From the NCBI GenBank assembly GCA_046349515.1, contig JAXMCE010000001.1:496001-560000 (forward strand): a stretch of DNA of 64,000 nt. Reading direction: 5' to 3'. Position 1 is the first letter of the stretch; each line of letters begins with the position of its first letter. The translations under genes were made by a program, and so were the position numbers. The notes under the pieces were generated by a model that saw only the letters and a program-made list of their open reading frames with translations, ran no database searches and was not told the DNA's origin. Of the stretch, positions 60,620 to 64,000 are shown one piece after another. This DNA comes from JBGPGW01 sp046349515 (GTDB taxonomy: Bacteria > Pseudomonadota > Alphaproteobacteria > CADEGL01).

Positions 60620-62179
60620 TCACACCCGGCGGTCGCGGCCCGTCCAGTAACGATCGCGCAACTCGCGCTTCAGGATCTTGCCGTAGGCGTTCTTCGGCAG
60701 CTCGGAGAGGAACTCGACCGATTGCGGCTTCTTGTAGGAGGCCATGCGCGCGCGGCAGTGCTCGATGAGATCTTCCGGCGAGGCGTGGTGCCCCTCGCGA
60801 AGAACGACGAGAGCCTTCACCGCCTCGCCCCACTTCTCGTCCGGCACGCCGATGACGGAGACCTCGCGCACGGCGGGGTGCATGAGGACGACCTCTTCCA
60901 CCTCGCGCGGATAGATGTTGGAGCCGCCGCTGATGATGAGGTCCTTCTTGCGGTCGGTGATGTAGAGATAGCCGTCTTCGTCGAGGTAGCCCACGTCGCC
61001 CGTGTGGAGCCAGCCGCCGCGCAAGGTTTCGGCCGTGGCCTCCGGGCGGTTCCAGTAGCCGCGCATGACGAGGTCGCCGCCGACGACGATCTCCCCCATC
61101 CGGCCCGGCGGCAGCGGCCGGTCGTCATCGTCGACCACGCGCACGCGCACGGCCGGCGGCGCGCGGCCCGCCGAAGCGAGACGCTTCAGCTTCACGGGAT
61201 CGTCGCCCGTCTCATGCTCGGCTTTGGGCAGGGTCGTGATGGTCATGGGTGCTTCCGCCTGCCCGAAGATCTGGACGAAGACGTTGCCGAAGGCGGCCAT
61301 CGCCTCTTTCAGCTGCTCGACATACATGGGCCCGCCGCCATAGACGATGTTCTTCAAGCTCGAGAGGTCGAAGCGTGCCCTCTCTGGGCTCTTGGTCAGC
61401 AGGTTGATCATGGTCGGCGCCATGAAGCTCGAGGTCACACGGTAGGCATCGATGGCCTCGAAAATCCTGGCGGGCTCGAAGTGGCGCGTGAGCGGGAAAC
61501 AATTGGCCGCCCCCACCGCGAGATGCGGATACATGGTGCTGCACGAGCCGTGGGAGATGGGCGCCGCATGGAACATCACGTCCGAGGGCGCCACGTCGGG
61601 CAACACGGCCGTGAGGAACTGCTCGGTCATGGTGACGAGGTTGCGGTGCGTCTCCATGGCCCCCTTGGGCTTCCCCGTCGTGCCCGAGGTGTAGAAGAGC
61701 CAGGCAGTTGAATCGGGCTCGATCGCGGGATCGGGCGGCGTCGCAGGCTGGCCGTCGAGCAGGCTTTCGTAGGGCGTGTCGCCGGCAGCATCCGCGCCGA
61801 CCGCGATCCAGTGCTTGACCATGCTCAAGCGCGGGCGCACACCGGCCAGGTGCTCGCGGAACTCCTCGCCGTAGACCACGAAGCGCGCGCCCGAATCCTC
61901 GACCATGAAGGCGTGTTCGTCCGGGTGGAGGCGCAAATTCATGGGTACCGCGACGAGGCCGGCCGAGATCGCAGCGAGATAGATCTCGAGCCCCTCGAAG
62001 CGATTGTTCATGAGGATCGCGACCCGGTCGCCCGGCGCACCGCGCGCAAGAAGCGCCCAAGCAATTGCGCTGATCCGCGCGACACCCTCTCGGTATGTGA
62101 TGCGCCGCTCGGGCAGGAGCCAGAGCGTGTTGTCCGGCTCGCGGGATGCGGTGCGGAAGAGAAATTGGGACGCGCGCAT
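60620..62179 (-). CDS. AMP-dependent acyl-CoA synthetase
   Basis: A 519-residue ANL-superfamily ligase with FYTSGTTGKPKGAM near residue 165, IFGQAEAPMTIT near 305, GWLHTGDVGYLDEDGYLYITDRKKDLIISGG and PKNAYGKILKREL for the catalytic lysine. The MFHAAPISHGSC and YGGGPMYVEQL segments fit the short acyl/aryl-CoA ligase group. It is 18 bases downstream of the crotonase-like gene, so the pair and the preceding aminotransferase look like one catabolic operon. Substrate unknown. Confidence 0.88.
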   Translation of the reverse strand: MRASQFLFRTASREPDNTLWLLPERRITYREGVARISAIAWALLARGAPGDRVAILMNNRFEGLEIYLAAISAGLVAVPMNLRLHPDEHAFMVEDSGARFVVYGEEFREHLAGVRPRLSMVKHWIAVGADAAGDTPYESLLDGQPATPPDPAIEPDSTAWLFYTSGTTGKPKGAMETHRNLVTMTEQFLTAVLPDVAPSDVMFHAAPISHGSCSTMYPHLAVGAANCFPLTRHFEPARIFEAIDAYRVTSSFMAPTMINLLTKSPERARFDLSSLKNIVYGGGPMYVEQLKEAMAAFGNVFVQIFGQAEAPMTITTLPKAEHETGDDPVKLKRLASAGRAPPAVRVRVVDDDDRPLPPGRMGEIVVGGDLVMRGYWNRPEATAETLRGGWLHTGDVGYLDEDGYLYITDRKKDLIISGGSNIYPREVEEVVLMHPAVREVSVIGVPDEKWGEAVKALVVLREGHHASPEDLIEHCRARMASYKKPQSVEFLSELPKNAYGKILKRELRDRYWTGRDRRV

Positions 62180-62197
62180 CGCCGGCTTGACGATCGG

Positions 62198-63019
62198 CTA
62201 GGGCTTGGGCGGGGCCGAGGGAAACACGGGCTTCCGTTTCTCGTTGAAGGCCCGGAGTCCCTCCTTCGCGTCGGGCTCGAAGAAGTTGAGCCCCTCATAG
62301 GCGACCGAGAGGTCGAAGATCGGTCCCGCCTGGCGCAGCCAGTGGTTCAAGCAGCGCTTCGTCCAGCGGATCGCGCGCTGCGGCAGGAGCGCCAATTTGT
62401 CCGCCATGGCGAGCGCGGTTTCCATGAGCTTCTCGCGCGGGACGCACATGGAGACGAGCCCGATCCGGTCCGCCTCCTTGCCGTCGAGGAGGTCGGCCGT
62501 CAGGAGATAGAGCTTGGCCTTGGGCATGCCGCAGTAGAGCGGCCACAGGAGAAGCGCGTGGTCACCCGAGGCGACGCCGATCTTCGAATGCGCGTCCGTG
62601 ATCTTCGCATCCTCGGCGATGATGCTGATGTCGGCGGAGAGCGCGACCGCGAGGCCCGCGCCGGCGGCGGGGCCATTGATCGCCGAGATGATCGGCTTGT
62701 CGAGATTGATCATGTTGTAGACGATGGCCGCCGCCTCCTCGCCCTGCTCGATGATCTTCGTCGGATCGTCGAGCTTCTCCATCTCCTCCTTGAGGTCGCC
62801 GCCCGCGGAGAAGGCGCGGCCCGCGCCCGTGACGACCGCGACCCGCACCTCCGGATCGTGCTTCACGGTCAACCACACCTGGCTGAACTCGTGGTGCATC
62901 ACGGCCGTCGCGGCGTTGAGCTTGTCCGGCCGGTTGATCGTGATGAGCAGGACGCCGTTCGGCCGGCGCTCGAACAGGAGAAACTGGTAGTCCTCGTAGG
63001 CCATCACGGCGTGTTTCAT
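62198..63019 (-). CDS. Crotonase-fold protein without canonical catalytic Glu residues
   Basis: A 273-residue crotonase-superfamily protein with GRAFSAGGDLKEEME for the oxyanion-hole region near residue 70. In contrast to the hydratase at 21541, AINGPAAGAGLAVALSADIS has no Glu at the GGGxEL site, and DAHSKIGVASGDHALL has none at the PEIxLG site. It therefore probably does not act as a simple enoyl-CoA hydratase; other crotonase reactions (isomerase, hydrolase, decarboxylase) remain possible. Genes on either side are an acyl-CoA ligase and a class III aminotransferase. Confidence 0.88.
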   Translation of the reverse strand: MKHAVMAYEDYQFLLFERRPNGVLLITINRPDKLNAATAVMHHEFSQVWLTVKHDPEVRVAVVTGAGRAFSAGGDLKEEMEKLDDPTKIIEQGEEAAAIVYNMINLDKPIISAINGPAAGAGLAVALSADISIIAEDAKITDAHSKIGVASGDHALLLWPLYCGMPKAKLYLLTADLLDGKEADRIGLVSMCVPREKLMETALAMADKLALLPQRAIRWTKRCLNHWLRQAGPIFDLSVAYEGLNFFEPDAKEGLRAFNEKRKPVFPSAPPKP

Positions 63020-63036
63020 GGCTTCGTCCCTCGGGT

Positions 63037-64000
63037 TCAGTTGATCACGCCTGCGGCGTGAAGCTCGTCGGTGAGAACGCGGAGCGAGCGTTCGAGACGC
63101 CCAATGAGATCGTCGACCTCGGCCTCCGTGATGATGAGCGGCGGCGTGATCATGGACCACTCGCCGTACTTGCCGCGGCTCTGCCGCCGCGCGTAGAGGA
63201 TAAGGCCGTTCTCGAGCCCGATGAGGCGCAAGCGGTCCGAGACGTAGCGCTCGGCCGGGAACATCCTCTTCGTCGCCTTGTCGGCCACAAGCTCGATCGC
63301 GAGCAACATGCCCATGCCGCGTACGTCGCCCACGATGGGCGAGCGGTCCCTGAGCTCCTCGAGCTTACGCCTGAGATAGGCGCCCGTCGTCACCGCCTTG
63401 CCCATGAGGTCGAGGCGCAGCGTCTCCTCGATCACGGCCAGCGCGCCGGCGCAGCACACGGGATTGGCGTTGTAGGTGTGGGACGGATTGAAGCCCGTGA
63501 GTTCCGACAGCTCATCGACCATGGCGGCGGGCGCCAGCACCGCGCCGAGCGGCACGTAGCCGGCACCGATACCCTTGGCGAGCACGACGATGTCGGGCTT
63601 CGCGTCCGGCCAGTGGTGCGAGCCGAGGAATGTGCCGAGACGCACGGCCGTCATCACCTCGTCGAAGACGAGATAGACGCCATTCTCGCGGCAGATACGG
63701 CGGATCTCGCGGAAATAGGCGGGAGGCGGCACGACCGCCCCCGTCGCGACACCCCCGACCGGCTCGAGGATGAACGCCAGCACGTTCTCGGGGCCAAGGC
63801 GCAGGATGGCCTCCTCGAGCGCCTTCGCCGTCGCCATCGCGCTCGCCTCGGGCGTGGTGCCCTGGGGCAGCCGGTAACACAAGGGCGCCGGGATCTTGGT
63901 CGAGAAGGTGACCATGTCGCGGTAGACAGGCTCCAGATCCTCATCGCCCGTAAGCGCGATCGTGCCGAGCGTGTTGCCGTGGAAGGACGGCATGAGCGAA
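63037..64000 (-). CDS. Class III aminotransferase (start beyond window)
   Basis: The C-terminal 321 residues of a PLP-dependent omega-aminotransferase; the frame continues past position 64000, and the family is about 440-460 residues. Visible are SFHGNTLGTIALTG, VFDEVMTAVRLG, the PLP lysine in VVLAKGIGAGYVPLGAV near 63590, and HTYNANPVCCAGALAVIEE. Enzymes of this group transfer amino groups from beta-amino acids, diamines or 4-aminobutyrate to pyruvate or 2-oxoglutarate. It is the first visible gene of a minus-strand run with the crotonase and acyl-CoA ligase, so a deaminated product may feed the ligase. Confidence 0.88.
   Translation of the reverse strand, partial: SLMPSFHGNTLGTIALTGDEDLEPVYRDMVTFSTKIPAPLCYRLPQGTTPEASAMATAKALEEAILRLGPENVLAFILEPVGGVATGAVVPPPAYFREIRRICRENGVYLVFDEVMTAVRLGTFLGSHHWPDAKPDIVVLAKGIGAGYVPLGAVLAPAAMVDELSELTGFNPSHTYNANPVCCAGALAVIEETLRLDLMGKAVTTGAYLRRKLEELRDRSPIVGDVRGMGMLLAIELVADKATKRMFPAERYVSDRLRLIGLENGLILYARRQSRGKYGEWSMITPPLIITEAEVDDLIGRLERSLRVLTDELHAAGVIN

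Overview
This is a 64 kb window of GC-rich chromosome from an alphaproteobacterium, most likely a free-living heterotroph of the Rhodospirillales type. The evidence is the block of small families that mark this class (DUF4164, a DUF1465/RcdA-like protein, DUF1192, the DUF1013/TrcR regulator, COQ9, DUF1244), 6S RNA lying between zapA and fthC, the three-gene form of transhydrogenase, and perfect TTAA-N7-TTAA (CtrA-type) boxes in two promoter regions. I see no phage, integron, insertion sequence, CRISPR array, tRNA or rRNA. The window reads as ordinary core and catabolic chromosome with small palindromic repeats in a few gaps.

Layout. 1-2.0 kb (minus): DUF4164, zapA, 6S RNA, fthC and a ymdB cut by the window edge. 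2.3-7.7 kb (plus): central carbon genes tkt, gap, an unknown gene, class I fba and thiE; pgk, normally found beside gap, is absent. 7.7-12 kb: epmA diverging from efp, then suhB and a secreted Pro/Ala-rich OmpA-like protein. 11.9-18.3 kb: an ABC exporter, rpmE, a two-TM protein of unknown function and a methyl-accepting chemotaxis protein. 18.6-26 kb (minus): the RcdA-like gene, then fatty-acid and ketone-body genes (hydroxyacyl-CoA dehydrogenase, acyl-CoA dehydrogenase, enoyl-CoA hydratase, thioesterase, hydrolase, metY, bdhA). The metY leader can form three hairpins, the last an intrinsic terminator placed before the start codon.

26-34 kb: a quinone oxidoreductase and trcR, then a minus-strand run of a class V aminotransferase, four related short-chain dehydrogenases, an RNase T2 and a SIS-domain sugar-phosphate isomerase-like protein. 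34-42 kb: propionyl-CoA synthetase diverging from another acyl-CoA ligase, two DUF465 genes, TIGR02444, a diguanylate cyclase, COQ9, def, rpsU and a GNAT acetyltransferase. 42-51 kb: pntA1-pntA2-pntB, an ABC1/AarF kinase, an oligopeptidase F-type peptidase, a long-chain acyl-CoA ligase and a nucleotide-sugar epimerase. 51-64 kb: a Sel1-repeat lipoprotein, a 1157-residue indolepyruvate ferredoxin oxidoreductase-type fusion, an SDR lacking the catalytic Tyr, a DUF2252 protein, DUF1244 with an N-formylglutamate amidohydrolase-like protein, a further acyl-CoA ligase, a crotonase-fold protein without the usual Glu pair, and a class III aminotransferase cut by the window end.

Taken together the accessory genes point to acyl-CoA, amino-acid and alcohol/ketone oxidation: four ANL-family ligases, six SDR proteins, two crotonases and a keto-acid:ferredoxin oxidoreductase. 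No single locus here is a clear new defence or mobile system. The best candidates for undescribed biology are the structured metY leader, the SDR/SIS/RNase T2 operon, the unknown gene occupying the pgk position, and the orphan sensor-like membrane protein beside the chemoreceptor.
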